Assembly (NCBI RefSeq): GCF_017308975.1
Contig: NZ_JADWPD010000031.1
Location: 86,645-150,644 of the forward strand
Length of the DNA: 64,000 nucleotides
Origin: Amycolatopsis sp. MtRt-6
GTDB lineage: Bacteria > Actinomycetota > Actinomycetes > Mycobacteriales > Pseudonocardiaceae
Reading direction: 5' to 3'
The notes beneath the pieces were generated by a model. It searched no databases. It saw nothing but the letters and a program-made list of their open reading frames with translations, and was not told the origin of the DNA. Each line of letters starts with the position of its first letter. The stretch's first letter is position 1. The translations under genes were made by a program, and so were the position numbers. Positions 19,924 to 28,406 of this stretch are shown piece by piece.

Positions 19924-21033
19924 ATGGGGAAGATCGGTGTCTGGCTGGTCGGCGCGCGCGGCTCGGTGGCCACCACCGCCATCGCCGGGGCCGCCGCCCT
20001 GCGGGCCGGGCTGGCGGAAAACACCGGCTGCGTGACCGAACTGCCGGACTTCGCCGGGGCGGACTTGCCCGGGTTGGGGGATCTCGTCTTCGGCGGCCAC
20101 GACGTCGTGGACACGCCGCTGGTCAAGCGGGCCGAGCACCTGGTGGCGGCCGGCGTGCTGCCGCCCGCGCTGCCCGGCGCGGTCGCGGCCGAACTGGACG
20201 CGGCCGAGGCCCGGTTGCGGCCGGCGCCGTCCGGCGGGGGCCGCGCGGCGATCGACCAGGTGATCGCCGACCTGGCCGAATTCGGCAAGGGACTGGACCA
20301 CGTCGTCGTCCTCAACGTCGCCTCCACCGAACCGCCGTGTCCACCGCACCCCGCGCACGCGTCCCTGGCTGCCCTCGAAGCCCATGAGGACGTCCTGCCC
20401 GCCAGTTCGCTGTACGCCTACGCCGCCTTCCGCGCGGGGTGTGGCTTTGTCGACTTCACCCCGTCCACCGGGGCGCGCCTGCCCGCACTCGACGAACTCG
20501 CCCGCACCGCCGGGGTGCCGTACGCGGGCCGCGACGGCAAGACCGGCGAGACGCTGCTGCGATCCGTGCTCGCGCCGATGTTCGCCCAGCGCGGGCTCGA
20601 CGTCCTGGCCTGGTCGGGCACGAACCTGCTCGGCGGCGGCGACGGCGCCACCTTGGCCGACCCCGGCGCCGCGGCCAGCAAGAACGCGTCCAAGCAGCAG
20701 GTACTGGAACAGAACCTGGGCCGCCCGGTCGACGGCGAGGTGCACATCGACTACGTCCCGGCGCTCGGGGACTGGAAGACCGCCTGGGACCACGTGCTGT
20801 TCGAAGGCTTCCTCGGCGCGCGCATGACGCTGCAGCTCACCTGGCAGGGCTGCGATTCCGCGCTCGCCGCGCCACTGGTGCTCGACCTCGCCCGGCTGAC
20901 CGGCAAGGCGTGCCGCGACGGCGTGGCCGGTCCGGTCGCCGAATTCGGCTTCTTCTTCAAGGATCCCGTCGGCGCCGGTCCGCATGACCTGGCCACGCAG
21001 TACGCGGCGCTGCGCGAGTGGGCGCACCGGTGA
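19924..21033 (+). CDS. inositol-3-phosphate synthase family enzyme, first gene of ebo-like cluster
   Basis: A 369-residue member of the myo-inositol-1-phosphate synthase family, which converts glucose 6-phosphate to a cyclitol phosphate using internally recycled NAD. It begins KIGVWLVGARGSVATTAIAG, a dinucleotide-binding loop. The family core is visible in YAGRDGKTGETLLRSVLAPM, LDVLAWSGTNLLGGGDG and SKNASKQQVLE, the segment bearing active-site Lys residues. Two adjacent ATGs exist; 19924 is better spaced from GGAGGA. It overlaps the prenyltransferase start by four bases. In ebo operons elsewhere the cyclase is a dehydroquinate-synthase homologue (EboD), so this gene may be its functional replacement. 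A general inositol supply role is the alternative. Confidence 0.88.
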   Translation: MGKIGVWLVGARGSVATTAIAGAAALRAGLAENTGCVTELPDFAGADLPGLGDLVFGGHDVVDTPLVKRAEHLVAAGVLPPALPGAVAAELDAAEARLRPAPSGGGRAAIDQVIADLAEFGKGLDHVVVLNVASTEPPCPPHPAHASLAALEAHEDVLPASSLYAYAAFRAGCGFVDFTPSTGARLPALDELARTAGVPYAGRDGKTGETLLRSVLAPMFAQRGLDVLAWSGTNLLGGGDGATLADPGAAASKNASKQQVLEQNLGRPVDGEVHIDYVPALGDWKTAWDHVLFEGFLGARMTLQLTWQGCDSALAAPLVLDLARLTGKACRDGVAGPVAEFGFFFKDPVGAGPHDLATQYAALREWAHR

Positions 21034-21857
21034 AGGCGCTCGCCGAACTCGTCCGCGCGCCCGCCGCGCTGACCGTGCCCGGTGACGCCGTTGCCGGGGC
21101 CGCCGCCGCGGGCTGGCCCTTCGGCCGCCGCACCCTCGCCCTGACCGGCGCTTCGGTCTGCCTCTACTGGGCGGGCATGGCCCTCAACGACTACGCCGAC
21201 CGCGCCCTCGACGCGGTCGAGCGGCCGGAGCGGCCGATCCCGTCGGGCCGGGTCACGCCGGCGACGGCGCTCGGCGTCGCGGCCGGGCTGACCGCGGGCG
21301 GGCTGGGCATCGCCGCAGCCGCCGGGGGACGCCGTGCCCTGCGCGTCGCGCTGCCGTTGGGCGCGACCGTGTGGGCGTACGACTTCGCGCTCAAGAGCAC
21401 CGTGCTCGGCCCGGCCGCGATGGCCGCGGCCCGCACCCTCGACGTCCTGCTCGGGGCGGGCGGGGCGAAAGCCGCATTGCCCGCGGCGCTGACCGTCGGG
21501 GCGCACACTTATGCCGTGACAACGCTGTCACGCTCCGAAGTGACCGGGGCGAGCCCGGCACTGCCGGCGGCCGCACTGGCGGCAACGGCCGGCGTGGGTG
21601 TCGCCGCCGGCCGCGGGGGCAAGCTGGCCTCGGCGTTGCTCGGGACGTACGCGGTGACCACCGGCGGAGCGCAGTACGACGCCGTCCGCGACCCGGCCGC
21701 GCCGAAGATCCGGCGCGCGGTCGGGGCCGGCATCCACGGCATGATCCCGCTGCAGGCCGGGTTGATCGCGCGGACCGGCGCGTGGCGCTCGGCGCTGGCG
21801 GTGGCCGCCGCGTTCCCGCTCGCGCGGGCGCTGAGCCGGAAGGTGTCGCCGACATGA
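21030..21857 (+). CDS. UbiA-family prenyltransferase, EboC-like
   Basis: The 275-residue integral membrane protein has about seven to eight hydrophobic helices. It carries the first aspartate-rich motif in ALNDYADRALDAVERPERPI (NDxxD followed by DxxERPxRPIPSG), the signature of UbiA enzymes that bind prenyl diphosphate through magnesium. The second motif is degenerate around YDFALKST. Actinomycete relatives are named the SCO3242 prenyltransferase family and resemble EboC. It would attach an isoprenoid to a polar acceptor, here plausibly a cyclitol made by the preceding gene. GTG at 21030 overlaps the upstream stop (GTGA). Confidence 0.86.
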   Translation: MKALAELVRAPAALTVPGDAVAGAAAAGWPFGRRTLALTGASVCLYWAGMALNDYADRALDAVERPERPIPSGRVTPATALGVAAGLTAGGLGIAAAAGGRRALRVALPLGATVWAYDFALKSTVLGPAAMAAARTLDVLLGAGGAKAALPAALTVGAHTYAVTTLSRSEVTGASPALPAAALAATAGVGVAAGRGGKLASALLGTYAVTTGGAQYDAVRDPAAPKIRRAVGAGIHGMIPLQAGLIARTGAWRSALAVAAAFPLARALSRKVSPT

Positions 21858-22675
21858 GGTTCGGGTACGGCACCAACGGCTTCGCCAACCACCGCCTCGG
21901 CGACGCCCTGCGCGTCCTGGCCGACCTCGGCTACGACGGCGTCGCGCTCACCCTCGACCACCAGCACCTCGACCCGTTCGGCCCGGACCTCGCCCGCCGC
22001 GTCGCCGGTGTCGCCGCGGACCTGGACTCGCTCGGCCTCGCCGTCGTGATCGAGACGGGGGCCCGGTTCCTGCTGGACCCGTGGCGCAAGCACTCGCCGA
22101 CGTTCCTCGACCCCGACCGCGCGCGCCGCGTCGAGTTCCTGATCCGCGCGGTGGCGATCGCGGCCGATCTCGGGGCGGAGGCCGTGTCGTTCTGGAGCGG
22201 CAACAGACCCGCGGAGCTGGCCACCGAAGAGGCCTGGGCGTACCTGGTCGACGGCTGCGCGGAGGTGCTCAAGGCCGCCGACGAGCACGACGTCAAGCTC
22301 GGCTTCGAGCCGGAGCCCGGGATGCTGGTCGAGGACCTCGACGGGTACTTCGCGCTTTCGAAAAGACTCGGCGACCCGGAGCGGTTCGGGTTGACGCTGG
22401 ACATCGGGCACTGCCGGTGCAACGAGTCCGCGTCCGTGCCCGGCTGCGTCCGCCGGGCCCTGCCGCGGCTGGTGAACGTCCAGATCGACGACATGCGGCG
22501 CGGCACGCACGAGCACCTGGAATTCGGCCGCGGCGAGATCGACTTCCCGCCGGTGCTGGCCGCGCTGGCGCCGTACTCCGGGCTCGTGGCCGTGGAGCTG
22601 CCGCGCGACAGCCACGCCGCCCCACGGATCGCCCGCGAGTCCCTGGAGTTCCTGCGGAAGGCGGTGCCGGCGTGA
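21854..22675 (+). CDS. TIM-barrel sugar-phosphate isomerase/epimerase-like protein in ebo-like cluster
   Basis: A 273-residue AP-endonuclease-2/xylose-isomerase-like barrel. Strand starts are MRFGYGTNGFANH, GYDGVALTLDH, AVVIETGARF, AVSFWSGN and KLGFEPEPGML. Metal-ligand positions appear in FEPEPG (Glu), LDIGHC (Asp, His), VQIDDM and AVELPRDSH. The fold suits isomerases or epimerases acting on sugars and cyclitols. It overlaps the prenyltransferase gene (ATGA) and the EboA gene (GTGA). The reaction is unknown. Confidence 0.82.
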   Translation: MRFGYGTNGFANHRLGDALRVLADLGYDGVALTLDHQHLDPFGPDLARRVAGVAADLDSLGLAVVIETGARFLLDPWRKHSPTFLDPDRARRVEFLIRAVAIAADLGAEAVSFWSGNRPAELATEEAWAYLVDGCAEVLKAADEHDVKLGFEPEPGMLVEDLDGYFALSKRLGDPERFGLTLDIGHCRCNESASVPGCVRRALPRLVNVQIDDMRRGTHEHLEFGRGEIDFPPVLAALAPYSGLVAVELPRDSHAAPRIARESLEFLRKAVPA

Positions 22676-23217
22676 ACGCCTGGCTGGACGAAGCCTTGGC
22701 CAGGGTCGCCGCCGACGCGACGGCGTTGCGCGCGGTGTTCCCCGCGGTCGGCCGCCGGGTCGGCCGCGGGCCGTCGGACGTCCCCGGCCGGACGGTCGAC
22801 GACGTCGCCCGCCTCCGGCTGCTGGAAGCCGCGCCGGGTGCCGCGGCGGAGCTGCCCGGCCTCTACCGCTACGGCGACGCGGCCGAGAAACGGGCCGTCC
22901 TGTACGGACTGTCCGTTGTGGACATCGGCGATGCCGGGGTCGACCTGGTCGCGGACGCCTTGCGCACCAACGACACCCGCCTGGTCGCCGCGGCGATGGG
23001 CGAGTACACCGCCCGGCACCTCGACGACGCCGCATACCGCCACGGCGTCCTCAAGTGCGTCTTCATGGGGATCCCCCTGGAAGACGTGGCCGGCCTGGAT
23101 CGCCGGACCGACGAAGAGCTGCTCCGCATGCTGCGGTCCTTCGCCGCCGAACGCACCGCGGCGGGCCGCGAAGTCCCCGCCGACCTCCGCACGCTGCTGA
23201 ACGAACAGGACGGCTGA
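22672..23217 (+). CDS. EboA-domain protein
   Basis: The 181-residue, mostly helical protein contains the EboA-like pattern GLYRYGDAAEKRAVLYGLSV, ADALRTNDTRLVAAAMGEY, LDDAAYRHGVLKCVFMGIPL and a closing RMLRSFAAERTAAGREVP. EboA proteins occur only in ebo-type operons and have no established biochemical activity. GTG at 22672 overlaps the previous stop, and the stop overlaps the next ATG by one base. The identity rests on motif pattern plus its place between EboC-like and EboB-like genes. Confidence 0.8.
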   Translation: MNAWLDEALARVAADATALRAVFPAVGRRVGRGPSDVPGRTVDDVARLRLLEAAPGAAAELPGLYRYGDAAEKRAVLYGLSVVDIGDAGVDLVADALRTNDTRLVAAAMGEYTARHLDDAAYRHGVLKCVFMGIPLEDVAGLDRRTDEELLRMLRSFAAERTAAGREVPADLRTLLNEQDG

Positions 23218-24068
23218 TGCGCATCTTCGATCCCCACATCCACATGAGCTCCCGGACCACCGACGACTACGCGGCCATGCACGCCGCCGGGGTCCGCGCG
23301 CTCGTCGAGCCGGCGTTCTGGCTGGGCCAGCCGCGCACCAACGTCGGCAGCTTCACCGACTACTTCGACGCCCTCGTCGGCTGGGAACCGTTCCGCGCGA
23401 GCCAATTCGGCATCGCCCACCACTGCACGATCGCGCTCAACCCCAAGGAAGCCAACGACCCGCGCTGCGCCCCGGTGCTCGACCTGCTGCCGCGGTACCT
23501 GGAGAAGGACGGCGTCGTCGCCGTCGGCGAGATCGGCTACGACTCGATGACCGAGGCGGAGGACAAGGCGTTCGCCGCGCAGCTCGCCCTGGCGATCACC
23601 CACGACCTGCCGGCGCTGGTCCACACCCCGCACCGGGACAAGGCGGCCGGGACCGAGCGGAGCATCGCCGTCGTCCGCGAGTCGGGGATCGAGCCCGGGC
23701 GCGTGGTGCTCGACCACCTCAACGAGGTGACCGTGCGGATGGTCAAGGACTCCGGCTGCTGGCTGGGCTTCTCGATCTACCCGGACACGAAGATGGACGA
23801 GGACCGGATGGTCGCCATCCTGCGGGAGTACGGCACCGAGCGGGTGCTGGTCAACTCCGCCGCCGACTGGGGGAAGAGCGATCCGCTCAAGACCCGGCGC
23901 ACCGGCGACGCGATGCTGGCCGCCGGCTTCACCGAAGACGACGTCGACCGGGTGCTGTGGCGCAACCCCGTCGAGTTCTACGGCCAGAGCGGGCGGCTTG
24001 CGCTGGACAGCGAGGCCGCGGAAGCCGAGTTCGCGGGCAACTCGATCCTGCGGGGGGCCCGCAAGTGA
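23217..24068 (+). CDS. TatD-family metal hydrolase, EboB-like
   Basis: A 283-residue amidohydrolase-superfamily barrel. Metal ligands are visible as FDPHIHM (HxH, residues 6-8), GVVAVGEIGYDS (Glu), PALVHTPHRD (His) and VVLDHLNE (His), with a likely Asp late in the barrel (NSAADWG). EboB proteins belong to this group. TatD enzymes cleave nucleic acids or phosphoesters, but ebo members probably act on small molecules. TGATG overlap ties it to EboA, and GTGA overlap to EboE. Confidence 0.86.
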   Translation: MRIFDPHIHMSSRTTDDYAAMHAAGVRALVEPAFWLGQPRTNVGSFTDYFDALVGWEPFRASQFGIAHHCTIALNPKEANDPRCAPVLDLLPRYLEKDGVVAVGEIGYDSMTEAEDKAFAAQLALAITHDLPALVHTPHRDKAAGTERSIAVVRESGIEPGRVVLDHLNEVTVRMVKDSGCWLGFSIYPDTKMDEDRMVAILREYGTERVLVNSAADWGKSDPLKTRRTGDAMLAAGFTEDDVDRVLWRNPVEFYGQSGRLALDSEAAEAEFAGNSILRGARK

Positions 24069-25192
24069 GGTTCCGGCACCGCGACGGCACGCTGGTCCAC
24101 CTCGCCTACTGCACGAACGTCCACCAGGCCGAAGACCTCGACGGCGTGCTCGCCCAGCTGGCCCGCTTCGGCGAGCCGGTGCGGGACCGCCTCGGCGTGC
24201 CCCGGCTCGGGCTCGGGCTGTGGCTGGCCCGGCCGGTGGCGGCCGAACTGGTCCGCGACCCGGCCGCGGTGGCCCGGCTGCGCCGCGAGCTGACGGCCCG
24301 CGGCCTGGAGGTCGTCACCCTCAACGGGTTCCCGTACCAGGGCTTCCACGACCCGGTCGTCAAGCACAAGGTGTACCGGCCGGACTGGTCGACGCCGGAA
24401 CGGACGCGGTACACCCTGGACCTCGCGCGGCTGCTGGCCGAGCTGATGCCGGACGACGCCGTGCGCGGCAGCGTGTCGACGCTCCCGCTCGGCTGGCGCA
24501 CGGAATGGCGTGGCGACGACGGGCAGCTCGACGTGCTCGCCAAGGGCCTGGCCGGGCAGGAGCGTCCGGTCCGGGTGGCGTTCGAGCCGGAGCCCGGCTG
24601 CGTCGTCGAGACGACGGCGCAGGCCGCGACGCTGCTGTCCGAAGTGGACAAGGAATGGCTGGGCATCTGCCTGGACGCGTGCCACCTCGCGGTGGGGTTC
24701 GAGGACCCGGCCGCCGCGCTGGGCCGGCTGGAGGCCGCCGGGCTGGCCGTCGTCAAGCTCCAGGCGTCGGCCGCCCTGGAGGCCCCGGATCCGGCGGACC
24801 CCGCGACGCGGACGGCGCTGGAGTCCTTTGTGGAGCCTCGGTTCCTGCACCAGAGCAACGAAGGCGCGCCACCGGGTGCCGACGACCTCGACCTCGCACT
24901 GGCCGGCGGCCTGCCCGGGCGGGCGCCGTGGCGCGTGCACTTCCACGTCCCGCTGCACGCCGACCCGGCGCCGCCGCTGACGTCGACCCGGCCGGTGCTG
25001 GCGGCCACCCTGGCGGAGCTGTTCGGCGGCGCCACCGCGCGCACCGACCACGTCGAAGCCGAGACCTACACCTGGCAGGTGCTCCCGGACGCACCCGCCG
25101 ACGACACCGGGCTGGTCGCGGGCATCGCGGCCGAGCTGGACTGGACCCGGCGGCAGCTGACCGCCCTGGGCTTGGAAGAGGTCACTGCATGA
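24065..25192 (+). CDS. EboE-like metabolite traffic protein (TIM barrel)
   Basis: The 375-residue protein matches EboE: LVHLAYCTNVHQAEDLDGVL near the N-terminus, LGLGLWLARP, EVVTLNGFPYQGFHDPVVKH (about 80-99), VAFEPEPGCVVE, GICLDACHLAVGFEDP and the distal HFHVPLHADP. The conserved Glu, Asp and His residues match a metal-binding xylose-isomerase-like barrel. EboE is needed for correct localisation of scytonemin precursors in cyanobacteria, although its reaction is unknown. GTG at 24065 overlaps the upstream stop. The codon-rare segment TCCTTTGTG lies within the gene at 24824. Confidence 0.84.
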   Translation: MRFRHRDGTLVHLAYCTNVHQAEDLDGVLAQLARFGEPVRDRLGVPRLGLGLWLARPVAAELVRDPAAVARLRRELTARGLEVVTLNGFPYQGFHDPVVKHKVYRPDWSTPERTRYTLDLARLLAELMPDDAVRGSVSTLPLGWRTEWRGDDGQLDVLAKGLAGQERPVRVAFEPEPGCVVETTAQAATLLSEVDKEWLGICLDACHLAVGFEDPAAALGRLEAAGLAVVKLQASAALEAPDPADPATRTALESFVEPRFLHQSNEGAPPGADDLDLALAGGLPGRAPWRVHFHVPLHADPAPPLTSTRPVLAATLAELFGGATARTDHVEAETYTWQVLPDAPADDTGLVAGIAAELDWTRRQLTALGLEEVTA

Positions 25193-26559
25193 GTTTGCTC
25201 GTCCTCGACGTCGTCGGGCTCACCCCGCGGCTGCTCCCGCACATGCCGAACCTGCGCCGGATGGCCGAACCCGGCTTCACCGCGCAGCTGGACACCGTGT
25301 TCCCCGCCGTCACCTGCTCGGTGCAGTCGACGTTCCTCACCGGGCTCACCCCGGCGCGGCACGGGATCGTGGGCAACGGGTGGTACTTCCGCGAACTCGG
25401 CGAGGTGTTCTTCTGGCGCCAGCACAACCGGCTGGTGGGGGGCGACAAGTTCTGGGACGCGGCCCGCCGCGCGCAGGCGGGCCACCGGGTCGCGAACGTC
25501 TGCTGGTGGTACGCGATGGGCGCGGACACCGACCTCACGGTGACCCCGCGGCCGATCTACCACGCCGACGGCAAGAAGTCCCCGGACTGCTACACCACCC
25601 CGCCCCAGCTGCACGATCGCCTGGTGGGTGCCCTCGGCGAGTTCCCGCTGTTCACGTACTGGGGGCCGACGGCCGCGATCGCGTCGTCGGAGTGGATCAT
25701 CGCCGCCGCGCGGAAGATCATGGCCGAGGACAAGCCGGACACGACGCTCGTCTACATCCCGCACCTGGACTACGACCTGCAGCGCTTCGGTCCCGACGCG
25801 CCCCAGGCGGCGGCGGCCGCGCGGGAGCTCGACACCGCGCTGAAACCGCTGCTCGACTTCGCGGCGGCGGGCGGCCACACCGTCGTCGCGCTGTCGGAGT
25901 ACGGCATCACGAACGCGAGCCGGCCGGTCGACGTCAACCGGGTGTTGCGCCGCGAAGGCCTGCTGAACGTGTACGTCCAGGCGGGCATGGAGTACCTGGA
26001 CCCGTGGACGTCCCGGGCGTTCGCGGTGGCCGACCACCAGGTCGCGCACGTGTACGTCGCCGACCCGGCGGACATCCCGCGGGTGCGGGACATCGTGGCC
26101 GGGCTGTCCGGAGTGGACGTCGTGCTCGACCGGGCGGGCCAGGCGGGGGTGGGCATCGACCACGAGCGGGCGGGCGAGCTGGTCGCGATCGCCGAGCCGG
26201 ACGCGTGGTTCACCTACTACTACTGGCTGAGCGACGACCGCGCGCCGGACTTCGCGAAGACGGTGGAGATCCACCGCAAGCCCGGCTACGACCCGGCCGA
26301 GCTGTTCTTCGACCCGAGGGACCCGAGGGTGAAGCTGAAGGCGGCGGCCGCGCTGGCCCGCAAGAAGCTCGGCCTGCGCTATTCGATGCAGGTGGTCCCG
26401 CTGGACCCGGCCCCGGTCCGCGGCAGCCACGGCCGGCTGCCGGACTCGCCCGAGGACGGCCCGGTGCTGCTGTGCTCGGACCCGGCGTTGGCGCGCGAGA
26501 AGATCCACGCGACGGAGGTGAAGGACCTCCTGCTGGCGGCGGCGGTCCGGACCGGGTGA
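25189..26559 (+). CDS. nucleotide pyrophosphatase/phosphodiesterase-like enzyme, EboF-like
   Basis: A 456-residue alkaline-phosphatase-superfamily protein. MSLLVLDVVGLTPRLL holds the first metal Asp. FPAVTCSVQSTFLTGL holds the probable nucleophile Thr (VTCS), as in NPP enzymes. YIPHLDYDLQRFG (Asp, His), ALSEYGITN and VADHQVAHVY (His) provide the other zinc ligands. SEYG replaces the more usual SDHG, so the second metal site is unusual. The protein lacks a signal peptide and is probably cytosolic. It would cleave a phosphodiester or phosphoester of the pathway intermediate. It overlaps both neighbours by four bases. Confidence 0.84.
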   Translation: MSLLVLDVVGLTPRLLPHMPNLRRMAEPGFTAQLDTVFPAVTCSVQSTFLTGLTPARHGIVGNGWYFRELGEVFFWRQHNRLVGGDKFWDAARRAQAGHRVANVCWWYAMGADTDLTVTPRPIYHADGKKSPDCYTTPPQLHDRLVGALGEFPLFTYWGPTAAIASSEWIIAAARKIMAEDKPDTTLVYIPHLDYDLQRFGPDAPQAAAAARELDTALKPLLDFAAAGGHTVVALSEYGITNASRPVDVNRVLRREGLLNVYVQAGMEYLDPWTSRAFAVADHQVAHVYVADPADIPRVRDIVAGLSGVDVVLDRAGQAGVGIDHERAGELVAIAEPDAWFTYYYWLSDDRAPDFAKTVEIHRKPGYDPAELFFDPRDPRVKLKAAAALARKKLGLRYSMQVVPLDPAPVRGSHGRLPDSPEDGPVLLCSDPALAREKIHATEVKDLLLAAAVRTG

Positions 26560-27212
26560 GCGAGCCGATGCGGGTACTGGTGTTCTCGAAGACGGCCGGG
26601 TACCGGCACGACTCGATCCCGGCGGGGATCCGGGCGATCCGGGAACTGGGTGCCGCGCACGGGTTCGACGTCACCGCGACCGAGGACGCGTTCACGCCCG
26701 CCCACGACGTGGTGGTGTTCCTGTCGACCAGCGGCGAGGTCCTGGACGCGGCGCGGCAGGCGGCGTTCGAGTCCTATGTGGAGGAAGGCGGCGGCTACGT
26801 CGGAATCCACGCGGCGGCCGACACGGGGTACGCCTGGCCGTGGTACGGCGAGCTGGTGGGCGCCCGGTTCAAGACCCACCCGGAGATCCAGCAGGCCCGG
26901 TTCGTGACCGAAGACGGCACCCACCCGGCGACGGCCCACCTGCCGCCGGTGTGGACCCGGACCGACGAGCTGTACGACTTCCGCGCCAACCCGCGTGGCC
27001 GCGTGCGCGTGCTGCAGACGCTGGACGAGTCCAGCTACACCGGCGGCGGGATGGGGGCGGACCACCCCATCACGTGGTGCCACCCGCAGGGCCGCGGCCG
27101 GGCGTTCTACACCGGGCTCGGCCACACGAGCGAGTCGTACGCCGACCCGGCGTTCCGCGCGCTGCTCCTCGGCGCGATCCGCTACGCCGCGGGAGTGCTT
27201 CCCGCGGCGTAG
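26556..27212 (+). CDS. ThuA-domain protein closing the ebo-like cluster
   Basis: The 218-residue protein has the ThuA / glutamine-amidotransferase-like fold: MRVLVFSKTAGYRHDSIPAG, VVVFLSTSGEVLD, GGGYVGIHAAADTGYAWPWY and the late HPITWCHPQGRGRAFYTGLGH. ThuA-like domains occur in sugar-metabolism and heme-peroxidase contexts. GTG at 26556 is taken because it overlaps the upstream stop, matching every other junction of the cluster; ATG at 26568 is an alternative. The gene ends eight bases from the convergent xylA stop, so the cluster ends here. ThuA is not a standard ebo gene, so it may be an actinomycete accessory. Confidence 0.85.
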   Translation: MSEPMRVLVFSKTAGYRHDSIPAGIRAIRELGAAHGFDVTATEDAFTPAHDVVVFLSTSGEVLDAARQAAFESYVEEGGGYVGIHAAADTGYAWPWYGELVGARFKTHPEIQQARFVTEDGTHPATAHLPPVWTRTDELYDFRANPRGRVRVLQTLDESSYTGGGMGADHPITWCHPQGRGRAFYTGLGHTSESYADPAFRALLLGAIRYAAGVLPAA

Positions 27213-27220
27213 CGGGCCGG

Positions 27221-28369
27221 TCAGCGCACGCCGAGCAGGTGCTCCAGCGCCAGCTGGTTCAGCCGCGTGAAGTGGTACCCGCGCGCAGCCGCCGCGTCCA
27301 GGTCGAACTCGTCGTTCAGGACGTCGTCGAACGTCTCGCCCGGGGCCAGCGTCGGCGTCGACAGGTCGCCGACCCGCGACGCCGCCAGCGCCTCCGCCAC
27401 CTCCGGGTCGGCCCGGAACGCCGCCGACTTCTCCTTGAGGATCAGGTACGTCCGCATGTTCGCCGCCGCCGAGACCCAGACGTCCGCGGCGTCCTCGGTG
27501 CGCATCGGCTTGTAGTCGAAGTGGCGGGGGCCCTCGTAGCCGCCGTTCTCCAGCAGGTCGACCAGGAAGAACGCGCTCTTCAAGTCGCCGTGGCCGAAGA
27601 TCAGGTCCTGGTCGTACTTCGGGCCGTGCTGGCCGTTGAGGTCGATGTGGAACAGCTTGCCCTGCCACAGCGCCTGCGAGATGCCGTGCACGAAGTTCAG
27701 CCCGGCCATCTGCTCGTGCCCGACCTCGGGGTTCAGCCCGAACATCTCCGGCCGCGCGAGCTGCGAGATGAAGCCCAGCGCGTGCCCGATCGTCGGGAGC
27801 AGGATGTCGCCGCGCGGCTCGTTGGGCTTGGGCTCCAACGCGAACCGCAGGTTGTAGCCCTTCTCGACGACGTAGTCGGCGAGCAGGTCGAGGCCCTCCT
27901 TGTAGCGGTCCAGCGCCGCGCGGACGTCCTTGGCGGCGTCGGACTCGGCGCCTTCGCGGCCGCCCCACACGACGTAGGTCTCTGCGCCCAGCTCGGCCGC
28001 CAGGTCGATGTTGCGGCGCACCTTCCGCAGCGCGTAGCGCCGGACGTCGCGGTCGTTGCTGGTCAGGCCGCCGTCCTTGAACACCGGGTGGGTGAACAGG
28101 TTCGTCGTCGCCATCGGGACCTTCAGACCCGTCTCGGCCAGCGCCTTGCGGAACCGCTCGATCGCCTTGTCGCGGTCCGGCTCGGTGGCCAGCAGGTCGT
28201 CGTCGTGGAAGGTCACGCCGTAGGCGCCCAGCTCCGCGAGCCGGTGCACGCTCTCGACCGGGTCGAGCGCCGCCCGCGTCGCCACCCCGAACGGGTCGTT
28301 CGCGGGCCAGCCCACGGTCCAGAGGCCGAAGGTGAACTTGTCGGCCGGCTGGGGAGCGTAGTCGCTCAT
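27221..28369 (-). CDS. xylA: xylose isomerase
   Basis: The 382-residue enzyme interconverts D-xylose and D-xylulose (and glucose/fructose) using two divalent metals. It has actinomycete type I length. Catalytic and metal residues are in VTFHDDDLL (His and Asp of the proton relay), FALEPKPNEPRGDILLPTIG (Glu, Lys, Glu), MFGLNPEVGHEQMAGLNF (Glu, His), and FHIDLNGQHGPKYDQDLIFG (Asp cluster). AAGGG precedes ATG at 28369. It is divergent from a ROK regulator across an operator. No xylulokinase lies in the window. Confidence 0.97.
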   Translation of the reverse strand: MSDYAPQPADKFTFGLWTVGWPANDPFGVATRAALDPVESVHRLAELGAYGVTFHDDDLLATEPDRDKAIERFRKALAETGLKVPMATTNLFTHPVFKDGGLTSNDRDVRRYALRKVRRNIDLAAELGAETYVVWGGREGAESDAAKDVRAALDRYKEGLDLLADYVVEKGYNLRFALEPKPNEPRGDILLPTIGHALGFISQLARPEMFGLNPEVGHEQMAGLNFVHGISQALWQGKLFHIDLNGQHGPKYDQDLIFGHGDLKSAFFLVDLLENGGYEGPRHFDYKPMRTEDAADVWVSAAANMRTYLILKEKSAAFRADPEVAEALAASRVGDLSTPTLAPGETFDDVLNDEFDLDAAAARGYHFTRLNQLALEHLLGVR

Positions 28370-28381
28370 GACTGTCCCTTC

Positions 28382-28406
28382 ATTTAGTTCACGTTGTAGA
28401 CTAAAT
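28382..28406. promoter_or_regulatory. XylR-type operator between xylA and the ROK gene
   Basis: ATTTAGT (28382-28388) and ACTAAAT (28400-28406) are perfect inverted arms with an 11-bp spacer. The TTAGT core matches XylR/ROK operators. It begins 12 bp upstream of the xylA start, so a bound repressor would block xylA transcription. The A/T-rich island stands out from its surroundings. Confidence 0.75.

Noticed and set aside
19924..27212. Myo-inositol catabolism (iol) operon as an explanation of the cluster
   Set aside because: None of the iol hallmarks (IolG, IolE, IolC/D, IolB) is present. The synthase makes rather than degrades inositol, and EboA/EboE/UbiA genes do not belong to iol operons.
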